Below, piece after piece: positions 27,149-36,757 of a DNA stretch of 64,000 nucleotides. The stretch spans positions 558,001 through 622,000 of the forward strand of contig NZ_BAABRO010000002.1 of NCBI RefSeq assembly GCF_039545035.1, given 5' to 3'. The position numbers and the translations under genes were made by a program. The notes beneath the pieces were generated by a model. That model searched no databases. It saw only the letters and a program-made list of their open reading frames with translations, and was not told the DNA's origin. The stretch is from Novipirellula caenicola. GTDB lineage: Bacteria; Planctomycetota; Planctomycetia; Pirellulales; Pirellulaceae. Positions within the stretch are counted from its first letter, which is position 1. The number at the start of each line of letters is the position of its first letter.

Positions 27149-28774
27149 TCACCCACCGTGATGAGATTGCACGGCTGCCTGGATCTGTTCCTTGACCGCC
27201 TTGAGATTAAATGATGCCCCCTTTTGCATCGGCGGAAACTCGATGGCCGTTTTGGCAAGTTCCGCTACCTTCTTTTGCACAAAGATGAAACGCCAAAATT
27301 CGCGTGCATAGAATGACATCATGTAATCGGACGAACCTACTCCCCAGTTATGATCGCTATAGCGTTCAAACGGATCGCGTCGCAGGTTGTGAATGATTGG
27401 CATGTTCAATTTGTTTTTGGCACCCGGCCAACCTTCGGGTTGCTCGATGAACACATATTTCCAATCACCGATTCGCACCGCTCCCAAACTCGATTCTCCA
27501 AAGTACCAAACCTCTTCCCTTTGACTGGCGTCCCCCTTGGTGAGCATGTCCAATTGGTTGTAACCATCCAGGTGAACTTTGTAGGTGCGGTCGCCCATTT
27601 TTTTACCTTGCTTTAGCTGTTCTGACAGATTCGGATTTCCGGCGGCAGCGGCCAATGTGGGGAGCCAATCCAAGCCGGATGTGATTCCATTTTGCACACT
27701 GCCGGCGGGAACATGATTCGGCCATCGTAGGATCATCGGTGCACGAAAGCCGCCTTCGGTCGTCATCCCTTTGGTTCCCTTAAAAGGAGTGTTACCGCCA
27801 TCGGGCCACGTAAAAACTTCGGTGCCATTGTCGGTAGTGACGCCGATGATGGTGTTGTCGGCAATCCCCAGCTCTTCCAACTTGCTGATCACCGCACCGA
27901 CAATGTCGTCAAACTGGGCCATACCCGCTTCTTGCAAACCGTAATTGTCTTGGCCCTCGAGTGCTTTGTATTTGTCATTCAAATGTGTGAAGATGTGCAT
28001 CCGCGTCGGATTCAACCAAACAAAGAACGGTTTGTCATCCTGCTGTGCTTTCTCCATGAAATTGGTGGTCAGTTCAAGGATGTGATCATCAATGTCTTCC
28101 ATGTTATGCGCGATGCCGTCGGTGGGATGTGGCGGCAACGGACCTTTATCCTCGATCTTTTGTTTGCCGATTTTTCCCCAACGAGGTTGCACGGTTGGAT
28201 CGTCCACGTCGCTGGCCCAGGAATGAACTAGATTGCGTGGTCCGATCTGGTCAAGAAGATCTGTTGGATACCCAGGCCAAAACGGATCGGACATTGCATC
28301 AAGGTGGTAAAGGTATCCAAAGAATTCATCGAAGCCGCGGACGGTGGGCAGGAACTCGTTTAAGTCACCTAAATGGTTCTTGCCAAATTGGCCCGTCGTG
28401 TACCCCATGTCTTTGAGCACCGTCGCGATCGTTGGCGCTTCTGCAGGCAAACCGATTGGCGAGCCTGCTTGCCCCACCGTGGTCATTCCCGTTCGATAGG
28501 GAAGCATGCCCGTAATAAAATTGGCGCGACCGGCGGTGCAACTTGCTTCGGCATAGTAATCGGTAAACATCATCCCCTCACGCGCCAAGCGATCGATGTT
28601 CGGTGTCTTGCCCGACATCATTCCACGGTGATAGGCGCCAATGTTGAACCAGCCGATGTCATCGCCCATGATCATGATGATGTTGGGCTGCTTGGTTTGG
28701 GCGTGTAGGGTTGCGGGAATTGCGATCAGCGCAATCGCGAACAGCGAGAGGCGAAGTTTTTGAAGGTACCGCAT
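27149..28774 (-). CDS. Secreted arylsulfatase (CxAxR type)
   Basis: A 541-residue sulfatase with a signal peptide (LSLFAIALIAIPATLHAQ) and metal-binding NIIMIMGDDIGWFN. Its signature is CTAGRANFITG, where Ala replaces the usual Pro; the C-x-A-x-R form is still an accepted formylglycine site. GKNHLGD, NPTRMHIFTHL and GVTTDNGTEVFTWPDGG carry further active-site residues. It belongs to a different subfamily from the sulfatase at 9.6-11 kb. The C-terminal part with LRRDPFERYSDHN is typical of arylsulfatase A-like planctomycete enzymes. The ATG at 28774 begins the signal peptide; a GTG at 28786 is open. Two perfect inverted repeats lie 88-142 bases upstream. Confidence 0.92.
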   Translation of the reverse strand: MRYLQKLRLSLFAIALIAIPATLHAQTKQPNIIMIMGDDIGWFNIGAYHRGMMSGKTPNIDRLAREGMMFTDYYAEASCTAGRANFITGMLPYRTGMTTVGQAGSPIGLPAEAPTIATVLKDMGYTTGQFGKNHLGDLNEFLPTVRGFDEFFGYLYHLDAMSDPFWPGYPTDLLDQIGPRNLVHSWASDVDDPTVQPRWGKIGKQKIEDKGPLPPHPTDGIAHNMEDIDDHILELTTNFMEKAQQDDKPFFVWLNPTRMHIFTHLNDKYKALEGQDNYGLQEAGMAQFDDIVGAVISKLEELGIADNTIIGVTTDNGTEVFTWPDGGNTPFKGTKGMTTEGGFRAPMILRWPNHVPAGSVQNGITSGLDWLPTLAAAAGNPNLSEQLKQGKKMGDRTYKVHLDGYNQLDMLTKGDASQREEVWYFGESSLGAVRIGDWKYVFIEQPEGWPGAKNKLNMPIIHNLRRDPFERYSDHNWGVGSSDYMMSFYAREFWRFIFVQKKVAELAKTAIEFPPMQKGASFNLKAVKEQIQAAVQSHHGG

Positions 28775-28861
28775 GTCGGGACTCACTGCGTTGAGAAAAG
28801 GTTACTGGAATGGCGTGGGGAAGGCATTCCCGTGTGATAGGACCTGGCTTGTGCATCCAGC

Positions 28862-28916
28862 CCGATATCATCAATATCGGAGACTTCAATCCAGTGGCAA
28901 TTACACCTTGGTGTAA
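28862..28916. promoter_or_regulatory. Two perfect inverted repeats upstream of the arylsulfatase
   Basis: CCGATAT-CATCA-ATATCGG (28862-28880) and TTACACC-TT-GGTGTAA (28901-28916) are both perfect 7-bp dyads and lie 88 and 127 bases from the sulfatase start. The second resembles a binding site of a dimeric regulator. No regulator can be named. Confidence 0.45.
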
Positions 28917-29081
28917 CTTGCCCCAATCCTGGGCCATGCAACCTCGGTCACTCGATCCGACAAGCTCGCTACGGATTGCCGACGGATCGAGTGGCCCTCT
29001 CTCTCAAAGCACTGTGAAATCCCTCAAAGCACTGTGAAAATCTCGATGCGGCGATTTGCGATCCGCAGCAAAAACGCCAAG

Positions 29082-29480
29082 TCAAACCGAAGCCGTCCCA
29101 ATAGCCTTCCAACAATGCCGTTGACTTCGAATAGGTTTGCGATTTTTTGAACTTGCCCCGGCGAGAAGATCATGATCGACACCTGGCAGCACCTCCCAAA
29201 AGCCCACGCCCGCGGTAATGCGATGCTGATTGATCGCCGCAAGTCGGCCTTGGATGTAGCGGATGTGGTCGCGGTCGCCAGCCGGTGAAACGCCGTCGAT
29301 GTTATCTGCGACATTCCCTCGCATCGCGTTTTCGTTGAATGATTATCCCATTTCCATTTGCAGTCGCAAGCGATACGAATATGCCGCACCGCACTGCGAT
29401 GACCATTGATCGTCATCGCTCGCTCGAAAGGAATCGGCATCCAAAAAATTCCGGTAAACACCATCGATCGCCAGCAACAA
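29082..29480 (-). pseudogene. Decayed gene remnant of unknown family
   Basis: One minus-strand frame reads protein-like across the region but is interrupted by a TAA at 29343-29345 and a TGA at 29082-29084. It encodes NFLDADSFRASDDDQW and, after the stop, RYIQGRLAAINQHRITAGVG followed by FWEVLPGVDHDLLAG and KNRKPIRSQRHCWKAIGT. The composition looks like real coding sequence. I cannot name the family. The 28775-30025 gap is otherwise empty except for upstream palindromes and a short tandem repeat. Confidence 0.35.
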
Positions 29481-29711
29481 CCTACCATTTATCAGCGACG
29501 TGTTAAAAGCGGTGCGAAGCGTCCTGCTTACGCGTTGCGTTTCGTTGCACCTGCTGCAGTAATGACGACGGAGTTAAGCTCGTGTTCGGTATCCCGAAGC
29601 CGATTACAGACGACCCCGCAAAGGATTGATCGGGATGTACGTCTACGTTTTGAAAGGGGCTGCTCGCTGGCTTCACGCACCGCAGCGCCCCCTTTGTATG
29701 TTCGTCGGTGA

Positions 29712-29751
29712 TGTGACGGACAGGTACAGTGTGTGACGCATGGGTACAGTG
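29712..29751. repeat. Two-copy imperfect 20-bp tandem repeat
   Basis: TGTGACGGACAGGTACAGTG is followed directly by TGTGACGCATGGGTACAGTG (four mismatches). It lies about 275 bases upstream of the sensor kinase gene and could be a double regulator site. Confidence 0.5.
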
Positions 29752-30025
29752 GCAAGAAACCTCTCGCGGCAGTCCACCGTCCCCAACTCCCCCATCACAT
29801 CGGAATGTTGCTTCGGATGTCGAAATTGCCCCTGGCCAAAATGTCTTACGGCGCTAGGATAAAAAAAGCACTAGGACGGATGCTTCGAACAGCCAGTCCT
29901 TTTTGTTCACGATCGCCTACACTTTCGTAGGACATCACAAGCACTTTTCTTGATCCTCTCCTGGTAACTGATCACCGTAGAGCGCTCTTCGTGTTAAACG
30001 TGTCGGGCCAGATTGCGAAACTTTT

Positions 30026-33000
30026 GTGAACCGTCGCTGGGGTGATGTCCCCTTCATCAGGAATCCCAAAATCTGGATTGCTTCCGCCTTGCTAGTGCAT
30101 GCTGTTGCAATCGTCCGCTGCGAAGGTCACCCCGCGGACCGAAAACTGTCTTCGCAATCACAAACAGTTCAGCTCAATCCTGATCTGTCGCTGGATCAGT
30201 ACGTGTCTAGTCAGTGGACCATGCAGAGCGGGCTACCATCAGACCAAGTTGTCGACATCATTCAGACGTCCGATGGCTATCTGTGGCTGGCCACCGTGCG
30301 CGGATTGGCACGGTTTGATGGTTTGCATTTTACGATTTTCAACCGCGCCAACACACCCGCATTTGTCACCAATCAAATCAGCAAGCTTTGTCGCAGTCGA
30401 GATTCGGCCTTCTGGATTGGCACTGAGCGTGGCGGGCTGATTCATTGCCGACTTGGTCAAACGCCTGCGTTCGAGCGTTTTGACGAGTTGCTAGGACATC
30501 CGATTCAGTGTTTATATGAGGATCGTGACGGCACACTTTGGATCGGGACGGAGGCGGAAACATGGACCGTCGTCGGCACCCAGTGCCTACGTCGGCCCGA
30601 TGCTCCACTAAACGTGCGAGCCATTTGCGAGGATGAAAACGGAACGCTGTGGCTGGGCGCGGCGATTTGGATGCAGTCTCGACCAGACCGACTGGCGGCG
30701 ACAACGATTCAGCCAAAACCTGGACTGTATCGCCGTGACGATGATCGCTTTTACCGGTTGACGCAGTCCGACGGATTTCCGGACTCGCCGTCCGCCAACT
30801 CGGTCACGGCACTTTGTTCAGATCACCAGGGTGGGCTGTGGATTGGCACACTTGGTCACTCCTTGTTCCGTTATCAGAACGGCAAATTTCAAGACCACGC
30901 TGCTACGCTCGGTCCGAAAGCCTCTAATTACTTGCGGCTGTATCAAGACCGCAGCCAGCAGTTATGGATCAGCACTTTTGCCGCCGGATGTTACCGTCTT
31001 GTTCACGACAAGGCCACGAAGCTTTCCATCGGAAATCGACCGGTCGTTTGTCTTGCCGAGGACCGTGAAGGAATTCTTTGGTTTGGCGGTGGTCAACGCG
31101 GTCTTCGCAGCCTCCGTAATCCGGAGCTTGCTAAGCTCAAACTCGATCAACGCGTCATGATGCGATGCGTCGTCGAAGACGCTGCGGGGGACCTCTGGTT
31201 TGGTAGCGGCAATCCTGCCTCGAAAGATCGTCAAACGGGACTGCATCGTCTGGACGGCGGTGTGTTTGAAAATTACGGCACCGATCACGGGCTGCCGACA
31301 AACTTGGTAACGGGACTAGCGATTGGATCCGAGGGTCGGTTATGGATCGGTACGAACAAGGGATTAGTTTGTCGTGAGAATGATCGGTGGACCACGTTCA
31401 CAACCGAGGACGGATTGGGACGAGATTGGATTCGCAACGTTTACGTGGATCACACCGGAGTGGTGTGGATTGGTTTTTGGGAAGGCGGTTTGCAGCGAAT
31501 GCAGGATGGCACATTCACTCGCATCACGGAATTCAGGGATGCCGATGTAAACTGGATTCATGAAGATGCCAGTGGACAGCTTTGGATCGGATCCAATCGT
31601 GGATTGTACCGCTGGATTGACGGCAATCTTCAACGCGTCCGGGACGTTGTGCTTGACGAGCTTTCGACGATCAACTTCACGGCATGCTGCGAGAGCGATC
31701 AAGGCTGTCTTTGGATCGGGACCAGTGGCGGAGGATTGTGTCGCTATGCAGCGGGTCGCTTTTCCAATTGGACCAGTGCCCAGGGGTTGCACGAGGATTC
31801 CATTCATGCGATTGCCGAGGACAAGCGAGGGTGTTTGTGGCTAGGCGGCCCTCATGGTCTGTCATCCGTGTCGGTACAGGTACTCGACGAAATCGATTCT
31901 GGTATCGAAACACGGATCCAGGTTCGAGTGCATCCAATTAGCAGTGGATTAGACCAACCTCGCATCGAACGCAACTACCGTCCCAATGTTGTGCATCGCA
32001 AGGACGGAACCATCTGGTTTGTGACCACCGGTGGTACGGTGATCGTACCGGCGAACGGCCCTTATCAGCAACCGCTCGCTCCGATCGTCCACATTGAAGA
32101 GGTTCAGGTTAACGGCGAATCACAACTTCCCTGCGAGGCGCTCGAGATACGATCGGGATCAAGGCACGTCGACTTTCATTTTACCGCGAATACGTTTACG
32201 GCCCCGAAGCAAGCGGTTTTTCGCTACCGGCTGGACGGATTCGATGATCAATGGCTTGATGCAGGCAGGCAACGGTCCGCCAGCTATACCGAATTGCCCC
32301 CAGGCGAATATGTCTTTCGTGTCACTGCGGACAATGGATATGACGTTTGGAGCGAAGCAGGAGCGACGGTGGAATTGCGGGTGATCCCTCGCTGGTGGGA
32401 AATCACCTGGGTGCGAGTCGCCACTCTGATGGCGGCGATTGCCGTGGTGGTCGGTTACGTTCGACATCGGATACAGACAACACACAAAATCAACGTCGCG
32501 TTGCGTCGTGAAATCAATGATCGCAAACGAGCGGAAGAGGAGTCTCGGACGAATTTTCTGCAACTAACTCGCGTCTCTCGCGCGGCTAGCATGGGAGAGC
32601 TGACCACATCGATTGCACACGAAGTGAAACAGCCTCTTTTCGCGATCGTCAGCAACGCGCAAACGGCCCAGCGGTTGCTTGACCGCGAGCAACCGGATGT
32701 CAATGAAGTCCGCGAGGCTTTGATCGATATCTCCAGTGATGGTAATCGCGCCGCCGACATCATTGATCGGGTGCGTTCGCTGGTGAAAAAGGAACACTGT
32801 CCCTGCGTCCTGTTGCACTTAGACGAGGTGGCACGTGAGGCAATTCGGTTGGTTGAACCCGAGATTTGTCGACGAGGATTGGTCATCGATACCCAATTTG
32901 CAAATCATCTTCCGGCGATTTATGGGGATTCGATTGAGCTGCAGCAAGTCATCCTTAACTTGCTGATCAATGCGGCTCAAGCGATCGACCCGCTTGCATC

Positions 33001-33271
33001 CGATTCCGATCGGCTGACGATCAGCATCGCTGCCGGCGACGATGCCGTCGAACTTGCGGTCAAGGATCATGGGAAAGGATTCGCAGAGGGGCAAGTCGAC
33101 CGACTGTTTGAACCGTTCTACACCACCAAGCCTGATGGCACCGGGATGGGGCTTGCCATCAATCGTACGATCATCCAAGCACATGGCGGACGGATCTGGG
33201 CCGAGAAAAATAGTGATCACGGAATGACGTTTCGATTTACCTTGCCTACGCCTCAGGAGATTGCGTCATGA
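30026..33271 (+). CDS. Propeller-type sensor histidine kinase (two-component)
   Basis: A 1081-residue membrane sensor. After a signal-anchor (IWIASALLVHAVAIV) the periplasmic part carries many two-component-propeller repeats of the form DGYLWLATVRGLARFDG, building a pair of seven-bladed propellers, then a Y_Y_Y domain (residues about 700-785). One membrane helix follows (about 796-812). The kinase core has the phosphorylated His in SIAHEVKQP (H865), N-box QVILNLLINAAQAI, G1 KDHGKGF and GTGMGLAI. It lacks the fused receiver and AraC domain common in Bacteroidetes propeller sensors. The start is GTG. Its stop overlaps the regulator gene start by 4 bases (ATGA). Confidence 0.93.
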   Translation: MNRRWGDVPFIRNPKIWIASALLVHAVAIVRCEGHPADRKLSSQSQTVQLNPDLSLDQYVSSQWTMQSGLPSDQVVDIIQTSDGYLWLATVRGLARFDGLHFTIFNRANTPAFVTNQISKLCRSRDSAFWIGTERGGLIHCRLGQTPAFERFDELLGHPIQCLYEDRDGTLWIGTEAETWTVVGTQCLRRPDAPLNVRAICEDENGTLWLGAAIWMQSRPDRLAATTIQPKPGLYRRDDDRFYRLTQSDGFPDSPSANSVTALCSDHQGGLWIGTLGHSLFRYQNGKFQDHAATLGPKASNYLRLYQDRSQQLWISTFAAGCYRLVHDKATKLSIGNRPVVCLAEDREGILWFGGGQRGLRSLRNPELAKLKLDQRVMMRCVVEDAAGDLWFGSGNPASKDRQTGLHRLDGGVFENYGTDHGLPTNLVTGLAIGSEGRLWIGTNKGLVCRENDRWTTFTTEDGLGRDWIRNVYVDHTGVVWIGFWEGGLQRMQDGTFTRITEFRDADVNWIHEDASGQLWIGSNRGLYRWIDGNLQRVRDVVLDELSTINFTACCESDQGCLWIGTSGGGLCRYAAGRFSNWTSAQGLHEDSIHAIAEDKRGCLWLGGPHGLSSVSVQVLDEIDSGIETRIQVRVHPISSGLDQPRIERNYRPNVVHRKDGTIWFVTTGGTVIVPANGPYQQPLAPIVHIEEVQVNGESQLPCEALEIRSGSRHVDFHFTANTFTAPKQAVFRYRLDGFDDQWLDAGRQRSASYTELPPGEYVFRVTADNGYDVWSEAGATVELRVIPRWWEITWVRVATLMAAIAVVVGYVRHRIQTTHKINVALRREINDRKRAEEESRTNFLQLTRVSRAASMGELTTSIAHEVKQPLFAIVSNAQTAQRLLDREQPDVNEVREALIDISSDGNRAADIIDRVRSLVKKEHCPCVLLHLDEVAREAIRLVEPEICRRGLVIDTQFANHLPAIYGDSIELQQVILNLLINAAQAIDPLASDSDRLTISIAAGDDAVELAVKDHGKGFAEGQVDRLFEPFYTTKPDGTGMGLAINRTIIQAHGGRIWAEKNSDHGMTFRFTLPTPQEIAS

Positions 33272-33894
33272 GCGTCCCCAACGCTACGGTGTACGTGATT
33301 GACGATGATGCATCGATCCGTAAAGCGATGACACGAATGTTTAAATCGCTTGATTTGCAAGTCCTTACCTTTGAAAACGCAGACGAATTCTTGCACTACC
33401 CGCGACCGGATCAGGCAGGTTGTCTGATCTTGGACGTCTATATGCCCGGGCTCAGTGGCATTCAGCTTCAGCAGCAGTTAGTGGCCAGCGATTTTGATCT
33501 GCCAATCGTCTTCATTACCGGCGAAGGCGACATCCCGATGACCGTTCAAGCGATCCAGGCCGGTGCGATCGATTTCCTGCCCAAACCCGTTGATGATCAG
33601 AAACTGATCGATACCGTGCAACAAGCGATTGATCGCAACGCGCGCGAGCGAACCGAGCTTGTCCAACGGCGTGAATTCCGCGATCGATTCGGTTCACTTT
33701 CGAAACGAGAAAACGATGTCATCATGCTCGTGATTTGTGGGCTGTTGAACAAGCAAATCGCCAGACGGTTGGGAATCACCGAAAATACCGTCAAAGTCCA
33801 TCGGGGCCGCGCGATGGTAAAAACGGAAGTCGATTCGGTTGCGGAATTGGTGCGGCTTTGCGAACACGCCGGTATCGCACCGGCTGAGGATTGA
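33268..33894 (+). CDS. FixJ-like response regulator (receiver plus LuxR-type HTH)
   Basis: A 208-residue regulator and the cognate partner of the upstream kinase. The receiver has the acidic triad (DDD at 12-14), phospho-acceptor D56 in LILDVYMPGLSG, Thr in VFITGEGD and Lys in FLPKPVDD. The LuxR/FixJ helix-turn-helix occupies about residues 145-205 (SLSKRENDVIMLVICGLLNKQ, then ARRLGITENTVKVHRGRAM; the two are separated by one residue). Such regulators activate sigma-70 promoters after phosphorylation. The target genes are unknown; the nearby secreted protein gene and lone receiver are candidates. Confidence 0.94.
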   Translation: MSVPNATVYVIDDDASIRKAMTRMFKSLDLQVLTFENADEFLHYPRPDQAGCLILDVYMPGLSGIQLQQQLVASDFDLPIVFITGEGDIPMTVQAIQAGAIDFLPKPVDDQKLIDTVQQAIDRNARERTELVQRREFRDRFGSLSKRENDVIMLVICGLLNKQIARRLGITENTVKVHRGRAMVKTEVDSVAELVRLCEHAGIAPAED

Positions 33895-34309
33895 TCGCAA
33901 GCGGGTGATCGCACGCCGCGGAGAGCACGCCAATCCTCTGCGGAAAACAAGAGGCGGGGGTGAAACACCCAGTGCCATCTGCTTTCGTCCTAATCGGGTG
34001 GTTTTTATAGCGGAGCGGCGCGGCGCGTGTGCGCCGGTAAACGACGAACGTTTTGCTCGCTGCAACCGGACGGCTTGCGCCGCGTGCACGCCCTAAACTC
34101 GTTGACATTAGACGCACCAAAGTAAACGGGGGGGACAACGCGCAGATGGGGAACACAGCGTAGATGGAGGACACAGGGGCAACCGCAGCCAATAACACTA
34201 AAGTCTAATTTCGCTTGCATCACTTGCCCTCTATGGTGAGTATCAGAGGACGAATAACACGCTGGTGGCCTGGATACAAACGTACGCATGCTAGAAAAAA
34301 AATACACGC
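33895..34309. other. Intergenic region before the lone receiver
   Basis: About 415 bases without a convincing gene. It contains GCGGAGCGGCGC near 34012, inverted relative to a motif near 8375, and a short imperfect direct repeat (GCAGATGGGGAACACA, GTAGATGGAGGACACA, 34143-34178). Confidence 0.35.
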
Positions 34310-34681
34310 ATGGACGAGCCCCTCCGAATTTCGATTGTGGATGATGACGCATCGGTGCGTCGAGCTTTGGACCGGCTCTGCAGATCCGCAGGATACATTG
34401 TGCTGGCGTATGAATCCGCTGAAGCTTTCTTGGAATTCGCAGTTGATCCAATTGACTGCTTGATCCTGGATGTCCACCTGATGGGGCTTAGCGGATTGCA
34501 GCTACAACAGCATTTGCATGACCTTGGCAAACACATCCCCATCGTGTTTGTCACCGCGTTTGAAGATGATTCAACGCGACTTCAAGCGATTGCAATGGGC
34601 GCGTTAGCCTTCTTGCAAAAACCACTCGACAACGAGCAGCTACTCGATGTCATTGAAACGTCGTTCCGTCATAGCGAATGA
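34310..34681 (+). CDS. Stand-alone receiver domain protein (FixJ-receiver-like)
   Basis: A single receiver domain of 123 residues without output domain. It has the acidic cluster DDD (11-13), phospho-acceptor D54, Thr in FVTAFED and Lys in FLQKPLDN. It is strikingly similar to the receiver of the FixJ-like regulator 415 bases upstream (SGLQLQQHL against SGIQLQQQL), suggesting duplication. The Pro that usually follows the acceptor (D-x-x-M-P) is replaced by Met58. It may compete for phosphate from the same kinase or act as a phosphate sink; this is inference. Confidence 0.87.
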   Translation: MDEPLRISIVDDDASVRRALDRLCRSAGYIVLAYESAEAFLEFAVDPIDCLILDVHLMGLSGLQLQQHLHDLGKHIPIVFVTAFEDDSTRLQAIAMGALAFLQKPLDNEQLLDVIETSFRHSE

Positions 34682-34843
34682 TGGAACCATTTGCATTTCC
34701 AGGACTTTGATGATCAAAGTCAATCATTGATTGAAACACTTCAAGAAAGGGAGGCCGCCCGCGTACCGAAGATCACGCTGTGGCGAGTATCCACAACTGG
34801 ATTGTTGAGTTGAAATCGTAAATCACGCATCAAGGGGACAGTT

Positions 34844-35659
34844 ATGAACGTTCTTACACCGACCTTGGCACTAAGTGGAATTTTAGTAATCTCCACGGTT
34901 CTTGCCCAAGAACCAAACAATGAACTGCCGAATCAACGCGAGCGACCAAATGCCGGAGAGCGTCCCAATCTACGCGAGCGTCCAAATGCAAACGCATTCG
35001 AACGTGGGCCGGCGAGGGAAGGAGAGAGGGGCAATCGGATGAACTCGCCCGAGATTCATCATCATTACTATCACCCACCCGGCGGTCGCGGTTATGGCAC
35101 CAACTATGGCTATGGATCGGGCTACCTGTCACGAGGTTTCTCAGGTGGGTTAGCCAGTGGGATCGGCGAAGAACGTGAAGACACTGCCCAAGCCGCCAAT
35201 ACGTATGCAGAAACAGCACATTTGGTACAGGAAAACCATAATTATGCAGTGAACAGCTACTACGCCAATCGTGAAGCACGTGACCAATACGTCGCCGCTC
35301 ATCGCGAGGCGCCACCGACGGAGCAGGAATTGGAAGCGTTTGGAAAGTCGGCGGAACCAGGGCGACTTTCCAATGCCCAGTTTGATCGTTCCACCAATGT
35401 GATTCATTGGCCTGGCTTGTTGCGTGATTCTGATTTCACCAGTGATCGTCAAGCACTAGATCGTCTTTTCCACGACCGGACGCCTGACGACAGTGGTTCG
35501 ATGTCCGCTAGCTATGGCCAGATTCAAAAGGCATGTGACTCGATGATGCAAACACTGGGCAAAAAAGATCGTATCGAGCATATGCCAACGGTGACGTTCA
35601 TTGGTGTTGAGCACTTTATCAAGAGTTTGGCCTACGAAGGCAGTTTCGCCGTCAAATAG
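34844..35659 (+). CDS. Secreted protein with ERPN-repeat region, unknown function
   Basis: The protein has 271 residues. A signal peptide (NVLTPTLALSGILVISTVLAQ) is followed by repeats built on (R)ERPN (NQRERPNAGERPNLRERPNA), then HHHYYHPPGGRGYGTNYGYG, rich in His, Tyr and Gly, as in exported low-complexity proteins. The C-terminal half (about 110-271) looks folded, with TAHLVQENHNYAVNSYYANRE and a conserved-looking final strand FIGVEHFIKSLAYEG. I do not recognise a family. Cell-envelope location is inferred. It follows the lone receiver gene by 162 bases. Confidence 0.65.
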   Translation: MNVLTPTLALSGILVISTVLAQEPNNELPNQRERPNAGERPNLRERPNANAFERGPAREGERGNRMNSPEIHHHYYHPPGGRGYGTNYGYGSGYLSRGFSGGLASGIGEEREDTAQAANTYAETAHLVQENHNYAVNSYYANREARDQYVAAHREAPPTEQELEAFGKSAEPGRLSNAQFDRSTNVIHWPGLLRDSDFTSDRQALDRLFHDRTPDDSGSMSASYGQIQKACDSMMQTLGKKDRIEHMPTVTFIGVEHFIKSLAYEGSFAVK

Positions 35660-35992
35660 ACCATGCAGCCCTGGTGCGGTTTTCACAGCTGTCCGTGGCC
35701 ATACGACCACGGCAGCGGACGTTGCGGGCAATGGCCTCCGAGGGGCAACTGGTATCTTCCCGCGAGGCCCCGCACCGCTCCGCTTTAAAACCCCATCGGA
35801 TAAGCGTCAACGCAAATAGCGTAGGACTTAACGCTGCCGTCGCTATCGCGACTAAGAATCGAAACAACACTTGCGCAGACAGATTATCAACGCAACCCCA
35901 AGGTTTCTTCTGTTCGATCGAACGCCAGGGCCCCCATTCAAGTCCAGATGGCAGCGGGGCTGCAGATGGCACCGAACCGCTTGGGGCTGACG
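35660..35992. other. Intergenic region between convergent genes
   Basis: About 330 bases with no gene-like frame. A CCGCACCGCTCCGCTTTAAAA motif near 35770 resembles those near 8375 and 34012. No clear terminator stem was found. Confidence 0.35.
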
Positions 35993-36757
35993 TCAATCTT
36001 CTTGCTGCGTGGGATATTCCGTTCGCGTGACTTTAAAACTCGCTACCCCTAACAGCGTGATCGTCAAGGCGAACAAAACCAGCAAGTGCGTTTCGGCTGG
36101 TTCGGCGCCAAACACATTTTCGGCTCGGCTGCGTGCTTCTTCCCACCCCATCCACTGTGCTAATAATCCTCGCAGTCGATAGTTGATCGTGAACTTGTTG
36201 ATCAACGCGGGCACAAACGAAACTCCGTACTCGATCGCCAGCGTGTAGAACACCGCACTGACCATGGTGCGTTTGTAGAAAATCACACCGATCAAAACAT
36301 ACAAGGCGGCATGAGCGAAGCACGATAGAATCGCCAGCACACACATCACCCACCACATTTGGAACCCGGCGGCCGGTCCGATGATCAATACCGACAGCGT
36401 GATCGCGGTGATCGCGGCCGACAATGTCCAAGCCACCGCGGTCAAGTATTTCCCCAATAGTACCATCGATCGTCCCGACCGCCGCATCGCTAGATAGATC
36501 CACGTTTGGCCTTCGATCTCGGTGCTAATCGCAGGTGTCGCCCACAACAACAGCCCCAATAAACAGACGACTTCGGGGACGAGAAAGTAGAGTGTGATTC
36601 CCCACGGTTCGATCGGATCGATGGGCGCTACCGAACGCAACGTGGCGATCAACGCCACAGGAAACGCAACCAATAGAAACCACATTGCGATTCGGCCAAT
36701 CGTCAACGAACGGCCGAGTTCGAATCGCATCACGTCGAGTGGCAATGTCGCTATCAC
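35993..36757 (-). CDS. ABC transporter permease (ABC-2 type), second pair
   Basis: An inner-membrane protein of 254 residues with six hydrophobic segments, among them WFLLVAFPVALIATL, LYFLVPEVVCLLGLLLWA, AITAITLSVLIIGPA and FALTITLLGVASF. The segment between the second and third (PAISTEIEGQTWIYLAMRRSG then RSMVLLGKYL) is typical of ABC-2 permeases. Its start overlaps the stop of the preceding ATPase gene by 4 bases (ATGA). It is the last gene of a four-gene operon. No exported substrate can be deduced. Confidence 0.85.
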   Translation of the reverse strand: MIATLPLDVMRFELGRSLTIGRIAMWFLLVAFPVALIATLRSVAPIDPIEPWGITLYFLVPEVVCLLGLLLWATPAISTEIEGQTWIYLAMRRSGRSMVLLGKYLTAVAWTLSAAITAITLSVLIIGPAAGFQMWWVMCVLAILSCFAHAALYVLIGVIFYKRTMVSAVFYTLAIEYGVSFVPALINKFTINYRLRGLLAQWMGWEEARSRAENVFGAEPAETHLLVLFALTITLLGVASFKVTRTEYPTQQED

